Notes: generated by a model from the sequence alone, not told the origin. 64,000 bases of DNA from Poriferisodalis sp965226645 (GCA_965226645.1 CBDDDL010000002.1:186001-250000); one strand, 5' to 3'; shown: positions 17,180 through 26,765, numbered from the stretch's first letter. Numbers and translations: made by a program.

Positions 17180-18190
17180 GTGTCTGCATCATCGCGCAGT
17201 CCGGACCGGTCGCAACGAGTTCGACATGAGGGTTTGGTGGCCAACGCGGGGATCCTGGCGGGCACGCTGATGGCCCGTCTGGGTGTTTGCTCGAGCGGTG
17301 GGTGCGCACCTTGCGAATCGGGGCCCGAAGATTCTCACGGTGGTCGCCGCGATGCTCGCAGGGGTCATCGATCATGTCGGGATGCTGCGCGCCGGCGCAC
17401 CGGGAGGGTGCTGGGATTCCGCCCATGGCCGTCGACGGTTGCTGCCGGAAGTTCGGTCAGTCCCCAGCTCGAAGCGGTACCTGCGCTGCACCTTGCCGCC
17501 AGCTGGGCGCGGCCCCGGCACTGCCGCTGGTTGATTGGACAAGATCTGCGCAGGTCCACGGCAAGAGCCGCGTACGGCTACACCAAGAGTCGGCTATTCA
17601 CGCTGCTCGCCGCACGCGCCGACACCGGCGAGGTGCTCGGCGCCCGCATGCGCAAAGGGTCCGCGGGGTCCTGCGAGGCGATGTCGATCGAGCTGCGCGA
17701 ACCTGCGACGCGCCGGGGCTGCCGGGGAACTCCGCCGACTCGGGCTGGTCATGGAAACTGATCGACCGCCTCGACGCCCACGAATGTGGTCGATCACCGT
17801 ACCCTCATACCCGCTGTTCGCGCAGCGTTTCCAACGATCCCTGCCACCGCATGGACCGACATCGACTGCGGCCTCGCCCAAGTCGCGAGACGCTGCCACC
17901 GGAGCGCACAAGCGCACCGTTCGATCGTCGTGCGCCGCACCCGCGCTCGCCGAGGGCGCAGCGAGACGGCCCGTACACCACCGGTGTGTCACGCACCGCG
18001 GAAGCGACGAGTTCGTCGCGGCTCGTGCCCTCGCCGGACTCCCCAGGCACAGGCACTCGTTCGCATGCGCAGTTCGCGCCGCGACGGCGACCGGCGGTTC
18101 GGATCGCCCGGCGGCGACCTCGCCGCGATCTCCAAGATGACGACTCCGCCGCGTCAACGGCTTTGGCAATGTGAAACACAATTCCGAGAC
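17180..18190 (+). pseudogene. IS1380-family transposase remnant, many frameshifts
   Basis: AGGAGG at 17166-17171 precedes a GTG at 17180 that begins a transposase broken into pieces lying in all three frames. Recognisable blocks, in order, are HEGLVANAGILAGTLMARLG, LERWVRTLRIGAR (17287 on), PKILTVVAAMLAG and MLRAGAP (17320-17400), AYGYTKSRLFTLLAARAD and TGEVLGARMRKGSA (17565-17665), ADSGWSWKLIDRLDAHE (17735-17785) and LIPAVRAAFPTIPATAWTDI (17795-17860). These match the order of conserved blocks in IS1380 DDE transposases. At least five frame changes make it non-functional. The downstream end is uncertain and may reach 18350; terminal inverted repeats were not found. Confidence 0.8.
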
Positions 18191-19065
18191 AATCACGACC
18201 TGTTCCCGGACGGCTCGTTCAAGATCGCCCCTGCACACAAACCCAGCGTCGCACGCACCACAGCTCAGACGCTGCAGCCGCACCGAGATACCCTCGAGCA
18301 GCGACTCGACGGCGGCAATCGTGGCAGGTTATCTCGATAACGCTTCGCCAGGTCGCTCCGAGAGGCGGATGCGAACGGCACGCGCGTGCGCGTTTGATCT
18401 CGAGTTCGATTCGCCGATTGCCGCCCGAAGTCCGGAGGCTCCCGGGGATCGCGCTGCCATCGGGCGCCGAGCTGGGCGGAGACCTCCCATGCCGTCAGTT
18501 CGACGGTTGCCTCGGCCATGACTGAGGTGCAACCAGCGCCTCGATTCGAGTCGGCGCTGGTGGTGCGACGCGGCGGCCAGCTCCGCGTGGGCCCAACCAG
18601 GCGAAGCCCCGAAGCGACCGCTCGCTCACTCCCTCAAGCGATGTTCAGGATCTCGCGCGCACCGGTCCTCGCCATCAGCCTGTCCTTGCGCCACGTCCAC
18701 TCGGAACGACGTGATCGAGGCGCCGAGCCGCAACGGGCAGGACCCGAACGATGCCCTCTTCGATCATGTCCTCGACGCGCTCGAGCACACCCATATGCTC
18801 AACGAGCAGATGCGCAGCGAGCTCGAGGTGAGCCCTGCTGTCCCTGTCCTGGGCGCCCAGCAGCGCGGCCGGTCCCCGTTGACCCGAGTCAGCGCTACCG
18901 CGCCCGCCCGTGCGTGGCCTCAGCAGCGATCTCCAACGCACCTCCACCAGCTGCTTCACCTGTGTCCAGAAAGGGTCATCGGTGTGTCCTCCTCGATGAG
19001 TGGGTGATTTCTCTCACCGAGGATCACGCCGATGGCCCCCCTACTGGTGGACCCCTGCGACTACC
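18191..19065. other. decayed region between two helicase genes
   Basis: Between the transposase remnant and the stop of the exonuclease-helicase fusion no full gene is visible. One minus-strand ORF is listed separately. A strong GAGGAGGA lies on the minus strand at 18987-18994 before an ATG at 18979 that yields only MTLSGHR and a stop, while the adjacent frame runs on as TDDPFWTQVKQLVEVRW; this looks like a gene killed by a small deletion. Confidence 0.5.
18675..18959 (-). CDS. 94-residue hypothetical protein, possibly decayed
   Basis: The frame reads KQLVEVRWRSLLRPRTGG, then a helical stretch AHLELAAHLLVEHMGVLERVEDMIEEGIVRVLPVAARRLDHV. Its GTG start has no ribosome-binding site, but the same frame continues upstream toward a GAGGAGGA whose ATG is out of frame. 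The helical, acidic-basic composition looks like real protein. No family is recognised. Confidence 0.35.
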   Translation of the reverse strand: MKQLVEVRWRSLLRPRTGGRGSADSGQRGPAALLGAQDRDSRAHLELAAHLLVEHMGVLERVEDMIEEGIVRVLPVAARRLDHVVPSGRGARTG

Positions 19066-22000
19066 TCAAACCCCACCACTCGGTGGGACACTGCCCAGAA
19101 TGCAGCGTCCAAGGCTCGGTCCGCTGCCAGCAGTGGCACCTCGCGCCGCGCGTCCCACCTCCTGCACGTAGCTCTCGACCGAAGCGGGCATCTCGACATG
19201 GACGACCACTTCCACATCAGGCTTGTCAATGCCCAAGCCGAATGCGTTGGTGCCGACAACGATGTCGATCTCCCCCGCACGGAAGGCTTCCTCGGTGTGC
19301 ACCCGTTGCGCCGCCGACATGCCGCCGTGATACGACCGTGCCGTGTGACCATCGAGTCGCAAGAGCTCTGACATGCGTACCGCCGTCGCTCGGCTCGGCA
19401 CATAGACAATCATCGCCCGACGCCGGTACGCCTCAGCGATCCGCATTACGACCACATCGCGGTCGTCGAGCGAATCACAATCCTCGACGTAGTAAAGGAG
19501 CTCTTTGCGGTCAGGGTCCAGTTCGTGCCGGCGCAACGTTCCGCCGATGCCGAGGCACGCCACGATGTCTTCGGTGACCTCACGCGTGCCCGTGGCTGTC
19601 ACCGCCAACACTGGCGGGCGCCGCGACGGCGACAGCTCAAGCAGTGCTTCGGCGATAGCTCGGTATTCGGGGCGGAAGCTATGGCCCCATTGGGAGACGC
19701 AGTGCGCCTCGTCGACTGCTACGGCTGAGATCTCGACGCCCTCCAGTGCCTGTCGTAGGCGGCTTGACCACAACCGTTCTGGGGAAACGTAGAGCAACTT
19801 GTACTCGCCGTCGCGTGCGCGTCGCAGCACCTCAGCCTGCTCAATTTGACTCTGGCCCGAACGCAGTTCCGCCACTCGGGTCAACCCTCGATCGCGCAGA
19901 CCCTCGACCTGATCGCGCATCAACGCCACCAACGGAGACACGACCAGTGTCAGGCCCGAACGCAGCATTGCCGGCAACTGGTACGTGAGCGACTTGCCAG
20001 CCCCAGTAGGCATCACCGCCAGCGTGTTGTGGCCCTCTGCGAAGCTGCGCATCACTTCTCGCTGGCCCGGACGCCACTCTTCGAAGCCAAGCAACTTGCG
20101 CGCGCTCTCCAGCAGTTCGTCGAGGTTCCCCAATTGGGTCGCATCATCGCGTCCATCCGCCAACATCTCGAGCTCTCGCCACGGATCGGAGGATGGCAGT
20201 GCACGCAGTTCGGCTTCGTCGGATGCGCTAAAGGGGAGTCCCAAGTGCCGGGCGACCGTTGCATAGGCCGCGCTCGCCGTATGAGGCCGCTCTATTGACG
20301 GCGGGCCGGGCAGCGAGTCCAGGAACGCGTTGGCATACGGCGCGCTGCCTCGAATCCGTTTGTCAAGCACGACGCACACGCCACGGTCCGTCTCCGTTCG
20401 CACCAAGCGGCCAACTGCCTGTGTGAATCGGAGCACGGCCTCGGGCACGAGATAACGGCTAAAGGCATCCTCTCCTCGGCGTTCAAGTTCGGCCATGCGT
20501 GCCGCGACCACCGGATCTCCGAGCGCAGCAAACGGCAACTTTTCGATGATCAACAGGCTCAGCGCTTCGCCGGGCACATTCACGCCTTCCCAGAACGAGC
20601 GTGTGGCGAGCAGGCTCGACGATGCGTCGGTGCGCATCCGCTCCACAAGCTCACCCGATGGGGCATCGCCTTGGCACATCACACCAAGTCCGTGCAATCG
20701 CAGCTCGGGCACGCGCCACAGATGGTCACGTGCATGTGCCATGCGAGCCGAGGCGGTGAACAGCGCGAGTGTCCGACCGCGTGCGACCAAAACAAGGCGC
20801 GCTATCTCGTCGGCCTCTGCCTTGGTGAACTCCGCCATCAATCCTCCGCGAGGCACCGGCAAGTGGCGTGGAAGCACCAGAAGCTCATTCTTTGAGAGAT
20901 TCTCGAACGGCGTCTGCAAGGCGAGTCGCTGCGCATCGGACAACCCGATCCGCTCGAGCACGTAGGAGAACTCGCCGTCCACGCGCAGTGTGGCCGAGGT
21001 AAGCACGACCGAATCCAGTTCTTCCCACTTAGCCCGCAAGTGGTCGGCAACGGACACCGGCACCCGCCGCATCGACCACTCCCAAGTTGTCTTGCCGTCG
21101 TCGACAGGTCTGCGACAACGGAGATCGACAATGCTGATCCAACTGTTGTCGTCGCGTGCCGATGTGGTGTTGGCGAGCACTTCGGCTGCGGTTCGCGCGT
21201 GACGACCGATACAGCCCAGCTCTGACTCGATGTGACGCCAACGAATGCTTCCGAGCGCAGCTGCGGGCGGCTCTAATGCCATGCATCCGCTGAGCCGCCG
21301 CAGATATTCGGACAATGCCCGCGCCGCTCGGCGCGCGGGCGCGAACTCAGCCCGACTGGTATCGAGTCCCGGCCTCAGCCGGTACGCGACTCCGAAGCTC
21401 GCAGCTGCCTCGACGGTTACCTCTGTACGACCTCGTATGTAGTCGACGATGCGTCGATCCAGATCTGTCAGCGCCTCACGGCACTGCGACAAGGCATCCA
21501 GAGCCGCGGCGACTTGCTCGGTTGACGCGTCGCCCGTTGCTGCCACCGAGTATCGACGCAGCACGCCGGCACCGCTGTCGGCGTGCGCGACGCAGTCGAA
21601 CAACGCTGCAAGTGCCGCTCCGCCCGTGGTCTCGGTCAGCGCACTCGTCGCGGCGTCTTCGAGGTTGTGGCCTTCGTCGACGATGACATGCGGCACCTCC
21701 TCGACGAGCCTGCCGAGCGTCACGAGCACGGCGTGGTTGGCGACCACAATGTCCGCCGAGGAAATGCCGGCGAGTGCGCGGCGATAGAAGCACATGCGAT
21801 CAGCGTCGTCAGCGGCGAATTCACGTACTTCATCCACGCTCAGGCGCGATCGCAGGGCCACGAGCTGTGGCCATGAGATTTCAAGCTGTGAGATGCTCAA
21901 GTCATCCCAGTCGCCGGTGACTGTCTGAGCGGCCCACCCGGTCATCACCGCCAGCCCGAGCGCTTCGACCGGTCCGTCGGGTCCGGCTCCGACGGCTGCG

Positions 22001-23265
22001 TCAAGATAGGCGACGGAAACGTAGTTGGCGATGCCCTTGAGCAGCACCCATCGGACGCCGCCAACAGCCCTGCGGTAGAGCTCGATGTCGGTGAGGAGTT
22101 GATCCTGGAGCACCTTGGAGTGCGTCGCAATCGCAACCGGGTGCCCTCGCGCTTGCGCACATGCCACAGAAGGCACCAGATACGCCAACGTCTTACCCGT
22201 GCCAGTGGGCGCTTCGACCGCCAAACGTCGCGTCCGGGCAGTCGAGTCTTCATTGTTCACGCCGAAACCGTCAGCGAGCGACCTGAGCACCGCAGCGGCC
22301 ATCTCACGTTGCTGGGATCTGTAGGCACGGCCATCACCGGTCACCAGTACTCCGCCGGGGCTCAGCGGCGCCAGAACCGCCGCTTCGTCGAGCGTTACGA
22401 CGGGTTCAGCGCTTGCCGCGTTGCCCTTGTCGTCGCGCATCACATGATCCATGTCGACGGCGCTCGACTGACCACTCTTTGGTGCAAGATCACTTGCTTC
22501 GGCGTTACTCAAGCAATCGATCACCGATGTCCCAGCAGGAGATGCCTCCATGAAACGCGCCCACGGATGACGACCAGCGTGCAGGAGCCAGCGCTGCAGC
22601 CGGCGTGCGGGCGACGGGTCAGAGACCATTTTGAGCATCCGATCGATCAGCACCGCCGTCAGCTGCGCATCGGGCACGGCTCGGTGCCGCTCCGAAGGCC
22701 GAACAGCAACACCGAGCCACGCTGCAAGATCGTCAACACTGCGACTCGCCGGTGGCACTGAGCCGTCGGCGTTCGGGCGCATCTCGCTTCCCACTCGTGG
22801 AGCAGCTAGGTGAGCGAGATCCAGGCTGTCGAGCCGGTTGTCGTGAAGCGCCGCGACATCGCAGCGGCGACAGGCTTCATCGAGCACGGCAAAATCGTGA
22901 AGTCGCCCGTTGTGAGCGACCACGGAACTTCCGATGCAGTACTGCACCAAGTCCCGGAGTGCGTCCCGGCAGGCAACCAAGCCGGCGCTCAGATTCGTGG
23001 ATGCAGTGTCCGCCGCTGTGTACGGAACGGATCCCGTGTCAGTAGCTGCGCCAAAGAACTCGCTGCGTACTAATCGGTGGAATACATCAGGACGCGCGAT
23101 GTGCGTGCCATCAGTCAGGACTTCGACTCGGCATGCGCCGATCTCGCGGATGTCTTGATTGGGGCCGAGGCCCACCAACGGCATCGTCTCGATGTCGAGC
23201 ACAACGTATTGCCGCACACGCGGCGTCACGTCATCCGCGGTGGCCAGCGACCTCGAATTGCTCAC
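19066..23265 (-). CDS. DEDDh exonuclease - DinG-like helicase - RecQ helicase fusion
   Basis: A 1399-residue protein with three enzyme parts. Residues about 15-230 are a DnaQ-type exonuclease (VVLDIETM, AHNGRLHDFAVL, HRAVPDAQL giving the H-x4-D motif). Residues about 310-1040 are an XPD/DinG-like SF2 helicase: EAPTGTGKTLAYLVPS near 350, VIVDEGHNLEDA near 528, TSATLRVDG, ATRSFWEGVNVPG and FTQAVGRLVRTETDRG. Residues about 1060-1375 are RecQ: FEEWRPGQREVMRSF, MPTGAGKSLTYQLP, DEAHCVSQWGHSFRPEYR, GTNAFGLGIDKPDV and YVQEVGRAARG. The cysteines that hold the Fe-S cluster in XPD/DinG are absent; only one Cys (near 490) lies in that region. The protein stops just after RecQ motif VI with a poor tail (GATAGSGPSLG), lacking the RecQ zinc and winged-helix domains, so the 3' end is probably truncated at the decayed region. 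The start is GTG. It likely acts on DNA ends or forks. Confidence 0.85.
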   Translation of the reverse strand: MSNSRSLATADDVTPRVRQYVVLDIETMPLVGLGPNQDIREIGACRVEVLTDGTHIARPDVFHRLVRSEFFGAATDTGSVPYTAADTASTNLSAGLVACRDALRDLVQYCIGSSVVAHNGRLHDFAVLDEACRRCDVAALHDNRLDSLDLAHLAAPRVGSEMRPNADGSVPPASRSVDDLAAWLGVAVRPSERHRAVPDAQLTAVLIDRMLKMVSDPSPARRLQRWLLHAGRHPWARFMEASPAGTSVIDCLSNAEASDLAPKSGQSSAVDMDHVMRDDKGNAASAEPVVTLDEAAVLAPLSPGGVLVTGDGRAYRSQQREMAAAVLRSLADGFGVNNEDSTARTRRLAVEAPTGTGKTLAYLVPSVACAQARGHPVAIATHSKVLQDQLLTDIELYRRAVGGVRWVLLKGIANYVSVAYLDAAVGAGPDGPVEALGLAVMTGWAAQTVTGDWDDLSISQLEISWPQLVALRSRLSVDEVREFAADDADRMCFYRRALAGISSADIVVANHAVLVTLGRLVEEVPHVIVDEGHNLEDAATSALTETTGGAALAALFDCVAHADSGAGVLRRYSVAATGDASTEQVAAALDALSQCREALTDLDRRIVDYIRGRTEVTVEAAASFGVAYRLRPGLDTSRAEFAPARRAARALSEYLRRLSGCMALEPPAAALGSIRWRHIESELGCIGRHARTAAEVLANTTSARDDNSWISIVDLRCRRPVDDGKTTWEWSMRRVPVSVADHLRAKWEELDSVVLTSATLRVDGEFSYVLERIGLSDAQRLALQTPFENLSKNELLVLPRHLPVPRGGLMAEFTKAEADEIARLVLVARGRTLALFTASARMAHARDHLWRVPELRLHGLGVMCQGDAPSGELVERMRTDASSSLLATRSFWEGVNVPGEALSLLIIEKLPFAALGDPVVAARMAELERRGEDAFSRYLVPEAVLRFTQAVGRLVRTETDRGVCVVLDKRIRGSAPYANAFLDSLPGPPSIERPHTASAAYATVARHLGLPFSASDEAELRALPSSDPWRELEMLADGRDDATQLGNLDELLESARKLLGFEEWRPGQREVMRSFAEGHNTLAVMPTGAGKSLTYQLPAMLRSGLTLVVSPLVALMRDQVEGLRDRGLTRVAELRSGQSQIEQAEVLRRARDGEYKLLYVSPERLWSSRLRQALEGVEISAVAVDEAHCVSQWGHSFRPEYRAIAEALLELSPSRRPPVLAVTATGTREVTEDIVACLGIGGTLRRHELDPDRKELLYYVEDCDSLDDRDVVVMRIAEAYRRRAMIVYVPSRATAVRMSELLRLDGHTARSYHGGMSAAQRVHTEEAFRAGEIDIVVGTNAFGLGIDKPDVEVVVHVEMPASVESYVQEVGRAARGATAGSGPSLGRCILGSVPPSGGV

Positions 23266-23297
23266 CCGTCTTAGGTCAGATCAACTGTCGTAGGGGC

Positions 23298-24254
23298 CTA
23301 CTCGCCGTCCTGGGCGTCGTTCGAGCTGCTTGCCGAAGCGGTGCTCTCGCGGAACATCTCGCCCATCGCTGCCACGGCGCCGAGCACGCCGCTGGTGTCA
23401 AGCGGCAGGAAGATCTTGGTGGCTTGACCGTCGGCGATGCCCTGCAGTGCTTCGAGGTACTTGATGGCGATCAGGTCATCGGTGGGGTTGCCATTGTGTA
23501 TGGCGGTGAATACCCGCTCGATGGCTTGGCCCTCGCCCTCGGCCACCGTCAGCTTTTGGTACTTGTCGGCATCGGCCACTCGCTTGATGGCTTCAGCCTC
23601 GCCTTCGGCACGCAGAATCTGCGATTCCTTCACGCCCTCGGACTTGAGGATCGCGGAGCGCTTGTCGCCCTCGGCCTCGGTGACCACTGCGCGACGGTCG
23701 CGTTCGGCCTTCATCTGGCGGTGCATCGCTTGGGTGACGTCGGGCGGAGGCTCGATCCGCTGGATTTCGACGCGCACGACGCGTGTGCCCCACTTGTCGG
23801 TGGCGTCGTCGAGGATCTGACGCAGCTTGGAGTTTATGAGCTCGCGCGACACCAGCGCATCGTCGAGCTGCAAGTCGCCGATCACGTTGCGGAGATTCGT
23901 CTGCGCCAGCTTGGTCACCGCGACGATGAAGTTGCCCACCGCGTACTTCAGTTTCACTGGGTCGGTCGGCTCGTAGTAGATGACGGCGTCGACCGTCACC
24001 GCCACGTTGTCCTTGGTGATGACCTCCTGGGGCGGCACGTCCACGACCTGCTCGCGCATGTCCACCTTGAGCATGCGCTGGATGAAGGGGACCACGAACC
24101 GCAGACCGGGATCCACCGTCGTGCGGTACTTGCCCAGGTTCTCGATGAGGCCCTGCTCGAAGGGGCGCACGGTGCGCAGGCCCTTGGCTGCAATGACGAG
24201 AGCCGCCAGTGCGATGATTGCCAGGAGGATCACTCCCGGGCTGATGTTGTCCAT
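23298..24254 (-). CDS. SPFH/band-7 (stomatin-like) membrane protein
   Basis: A 318-residue protein with one N-terminal membrane helix (ISPGVILLAIIALAALVIAA), a band-7 domain (RPFEQGLIENLGKYRTTVDP, LKVDMREQVVDVPPQEVITK, LRNVIGDLQLDDALVSRE) and a long charged helix rich in Ala/Glu (AERDRRAVVTEAEGDKRSAI). This is the slipin/stomatin group that scaffolds membrane microdomains and works with NfeD partners. GAGGAG lies 8 bases before ATG 24254. The start overlaps the nfeD stop by one base (TGATG), so the two are translationally coupled. Confidence 0.92.
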   Translation of the reverse strand: MDNISPGVILLAIIALAALVIAAKGLRTVRPFEQGLIENLGKYRTTVDPGLRFVVPFIQRMLKVDMREQVVDVPPQEVITKDNVAVTVDAVIYYEPTDPVKLKYAVGNFIVAVTKLAQTNLRNVIGDLQLDDALVSRELINSKLRQILDDATDKWGTRVVRVEIQRIEPPPDVTQAMHRQMKAERDRRAVVTEAEGDKRSAILKSEGVKESQILRAEGEAEAIKRVADADKYQKLTVAEGEGQAIERVFTAIHNGNPTDDLIAIKYLEALQGIADGQATKIFLPLDTSGVLGAVAAMGEMFRESTASASSSNDAQDGE

Positions 24255-24853
24255 CACTCGCTCCTCGGAGACTTGGTCTCCTCTTGGACGTCTTGGTCGT
24301 CTTCGACGCCGCCCGCGTCGCTCACATCGCCGTCCGCAGCAACCTCGCCGGATGCAACCGGATCTGGTGCAACCGGATCGGGGGTGGCACCGTGGCGCAC
24401 GTAGTCGGGCGGGGGAGACCCGGTGAGTTCGACCAGCAGCTTTGTGCCTTGAATCGCAGTGACTCGCACCAACGATCCCTCTTCGACCGGGCCGGTATCG
24501 GTAACGGCTCGCCATTCGTCGGACAGGACACGGACGCGTCCTGTGTTCTCGACGAGGTCGATGTCTTCAATGACCCGAGCCTCCATGCCGATATAGCGAT
24601 AGGCGCCGACCGGAAGATCGTCAGGGCTGTCCTGGCGGCCCATGAAGCGCCGCAGCACCAGCATCGATGCACCGGTGCCCCCGAAGAAGAACAGCCACTG
24701 GACGGCGCCGTGGAGATCCAGCCACGCTGCGGCTGCCGCTAGCACGCCGCCGATCGCGAACGGCAAGAGAAAGAAACCCGCGGTGAAGATCTCGCCGAGG
24801 CCCATGACCAGCGCCAACACGACCCAGACCCACCGCCACACTTCGTTGTCCAC
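24254..24853 (-). CDS. NfeD-family membrane protein
   Basis: A 199-residue protein with N-terminal membrane helices (WVWVVLALVMGLGEIFTAGF, then FLLPFAIGGVLAAAAAWL and WLFFFGGTGASMLVL) and a C-terminal OB-fold (YIGMEARVIEDIDLVENTGR, VLSDEWRAVTDTGPVEEGS, VRVTAIQGTKLLVE). This is the short NfeD1b layout without the serine-protease domain; it partners the band-7 protein encoded immediately downstream. The last 45 residues are acidic and contain a repeated PDPVA. Confidence 0.92.
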   Translation of the reverse strand: MDNEVWRWVWVVLALVMGLGEIFTAGFFLLPFAIGGVLAAAAAWLDLHGAVQWLFFFGGTGASMLVLRRFMGRQDSPDDLPVGAYRYIGMEARVIEDIDLVENTGRVRVLSDEWRAVTDTGPVEEGSLVRVTAIQGTKLLVELTGSPPPDYVRHGATPDPVAPDPVASGEVAADGDVSDAGGVEDDQDVQEETKSPRSE

Positions 24854-24919
24854 GCCGACCCCCGATCACGCGATGGGCGTGCCGCCAGTATGCCCCTCGG
24901 CCCCGGCCTCGTTGGCGCG

Positions 24920-25798
24920 TCAGCGGCGTTGACAACTGGGACACCAAGTGCTGGAGCGTTGATCCAGCACTCGCCTTCGAAGCTCAGCACCGCAGCGGAT
25001 GCACGGCTCCCCGGCGCGGCCGTAGCAGACAAAGTACTTCTGATTGTCCCCGGCGCCCGCAAGGCTGTAGTAGTCGCGAAGCGTGCTGCCACCACGCTCG
25101 ATGCTGGCAACGAGCACCTCGCGCAACGCCGCAGCGAGGCGCTCGGCTCGTGGCCTCGAGATCGAGCGCGTAGCTGGGTTGATACGGGCCAGGAACAGCG
25201 CCTCGTCGGCGTAGATGTTGCCGACGCCGGCTACGAGTCGCTGGTTGAGCAACTGCGTCTTGATGCGTTGGCTCGAACGCATGCTCGCGCGCCAAAACGC
25301 CGCTGTGTCGAAATCCGAGTCGAGCGGCTCAGGGCCGATGGCTGCCAGCGTCGGCAGCTCGCGGTAGTCGCCGTGGTCGCAGACCGCGACCCGGCCGAAC
25401 CGGCGTACGTCGTGCAGGCACAGCACCTCGCCGTCGTCGAGACGCCACCAAGCGCGCACGTACGGATCGGCGGCGCTGATCCCACGCAGCGCCATCGCGT
25501 CAACCGCCGGTCCGTCGACGGGCCGAACAGGCAGCGCTGCATCGCCGTGCCGAGGTCCGCGATCATCGAAGCACAACCGACCGGTCATGCCGAGATGCAC
25601 GATGAGGTCGCGCTCGCAACTCAACTCGGCGATGAGGTACTTGCCGCGCCGTCTGAGTTCATCGACAGCGCTGCCGGTCACTTCACGCGCCGAGGCGAAT
25701 TTCGCAGACGGGTGACTGCCTGCTTCGACGATCGTGCGGCCGACGAGGAGCGGCTGCAACTGGCGCCGAACCACCTCGACTTCGGGCAGCTCTGGCAT
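24920..25798 (-). CDS. mutM: formamidopyrimidine-DNA glycosylase
   Basis: The 292-residue protein starts MPELPEVEVVRRQL, so Pro2 (nucleophile after Met removal) and Glu3 are in place; GKYLIAELS carries the conserved beta-hairpin Lys, and the C-terminus has the zinc finger CIRC...CPSC in FVCYGRAGEPCIRCGAEL. It removes 8-oxoguanine and FaPy lesions and cuts the strand by beta,delta-elimination. The true start is fixed by the MPELPE motif at 25798. It is one of several genome-care genes in this stretch. Confidence 0.95.
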   Translation of the reverse strand: MPELPEVEVVRRQLQPLLVGRTIVEAGSHPSAKFASAREVTGSAVDELRRRGKYLIAELSCERDLIVHLGMTGRLCFDDRGPRHGDAALPVRPVDGPAVDAMALRGISAADPYVRAWWRLDDGEVLCLHDVRRFGRVAVCDHGDYRELPTLAAIGPEPLDSDFDTAAFWRASMRSSQRIKTQLLNQRLVAGVGNIYADEALFLARINPATRSISRPRAERLAAALREVLVASIERGGSTLRDYYSLAGAGDNQKYFVCYGRAGEPCIRCGAELRRRVLDQRSSTWCPSCQRR

Positions 25799-25823
25799 GC
25801 GTGGTTTCCCGCCCCGGTGGGGG

Positions 25824-26627
25824 CTAGCGGAACTTGGGCGGACGCTTCTCGAGGAATGCGGCAACGGCCTCGCGGTGATCGTCCGAGGCACGGGCCACGT
25901 TCAGCGCCTCCAGCTCGCGACGCTGCACCGAAGCGAGATCGGTGTCGGAGCCGTTGCGGGTCAGCAACTGCTTCGTCAACCGCAGCATGGTGGGCGGGTT
26001 CTCCGCGTAACTGCGCGCTCGCACCATCGCCGCTTCCAGCACGTCACCATCGGTGACTTCGTCGACGAGGCCCATCTCGGCCGCCTCGACTCCCCTCACG
26101 ATGCGTCCTGACAGTGCCAAGTCGGATGCCGCTCCCCAGCCGCAGCGCTGGATGAGCATGTGCGACGAGGCCAGCTCGGGAGTCACTCCCATCTTCACGA
26201 AGCGGCACGACAGCTTGGCTTCGCTGTGCGCCACCAAGAAGTCCATCGACAGCACCATCGTCAGGCCGATGCCGATGGACGCGCCGTTGATGGCTGCCAC
26301 GATGGGCTTGGAAGCACGCACCAGCTCCACCCAGTCGTCGGCTGCCGCGTCGTCGGCTGCGGCGGCTGTCCCGACGTCGCTTCCGCTGTCGTCCGCCGCG
26401 CTGATGCGAGCGGCAAAGACCTCGCCGATGTCGGCGCCTGCGCAGAATCCGCGGCCTGCGCCCGTGATGACGAACGCCCCGATGGCGGGATCGTCATTGC
26501 CCGCTCGAACTGCGTCGGTCATCTCGGCGTGCATGCGCGGCGTCCAAGCGTTCAGCTTTTCTGGCCGGTTCAGCGTCAGCACTTGAACGTTGTCGTGGTC
26601 TTCGACAGTGATCTGCTCGTAATCCAT
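25824..26627 (-). CDS. enoyl-CoA hydratase/isomerase family protein
   Basis: A 267-residue crotonase: LTLNRPEKLNAWTPRMHAEM, ITGAGRGFCAGADIGEV, AINGASIGIGLTMVLSMDFL and FVKMGVTPELASSHMLIQRCG, ending in FLEKRPPKFR. Glu in TPELASS occupies one catalytic acid position; Lys-Met-Gly precedes it. An insertion rich in Asp and Ala (DDSGSDVGTAAAADDAAADD) follows GADIGEVFAARI, unusual for the family and probably a surface loop. The start at 26627 follows GAGAGAG. It lies 25 bases upstream of mutM on the same strand. Confidence 0.9.
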   Translation of the reverse strand: MDYEQITVEDHDNVQVLTLNRPEKLNAWTPRMHAEMTDAVRAGNDDPAIGAFVITGAGRGFCAGADIGEVFAARISAADDSGSDVGTAAAADDAAADDWVELVRASKPIVAAINGASIGIGLTMVLSMDFLVAHSEAKLSCRFVKMGVTPELASSHMLIQRCGWGAASDLALSGRIVRGVEAAEMGLVDEVTDGDVLEAAMVRARSYAENPPTMLRLTKQLLTRNGSDTDLASVQRRELEALNVARASDDHREAVAAFLEKRPPKFR

Positions 26628-26765
26628 TGCGTCTCTCTCGCTGTTCTGAGTCGATACGGGCCTACAGCATGGCGCGAAGCGCCGTCGCCATGCAGTGCCG
26701 CTCACGCAGCGATCAGCACCAACACGGCACCGCTCCCGCAGCGATCAACACCACATCGGCGCCAC

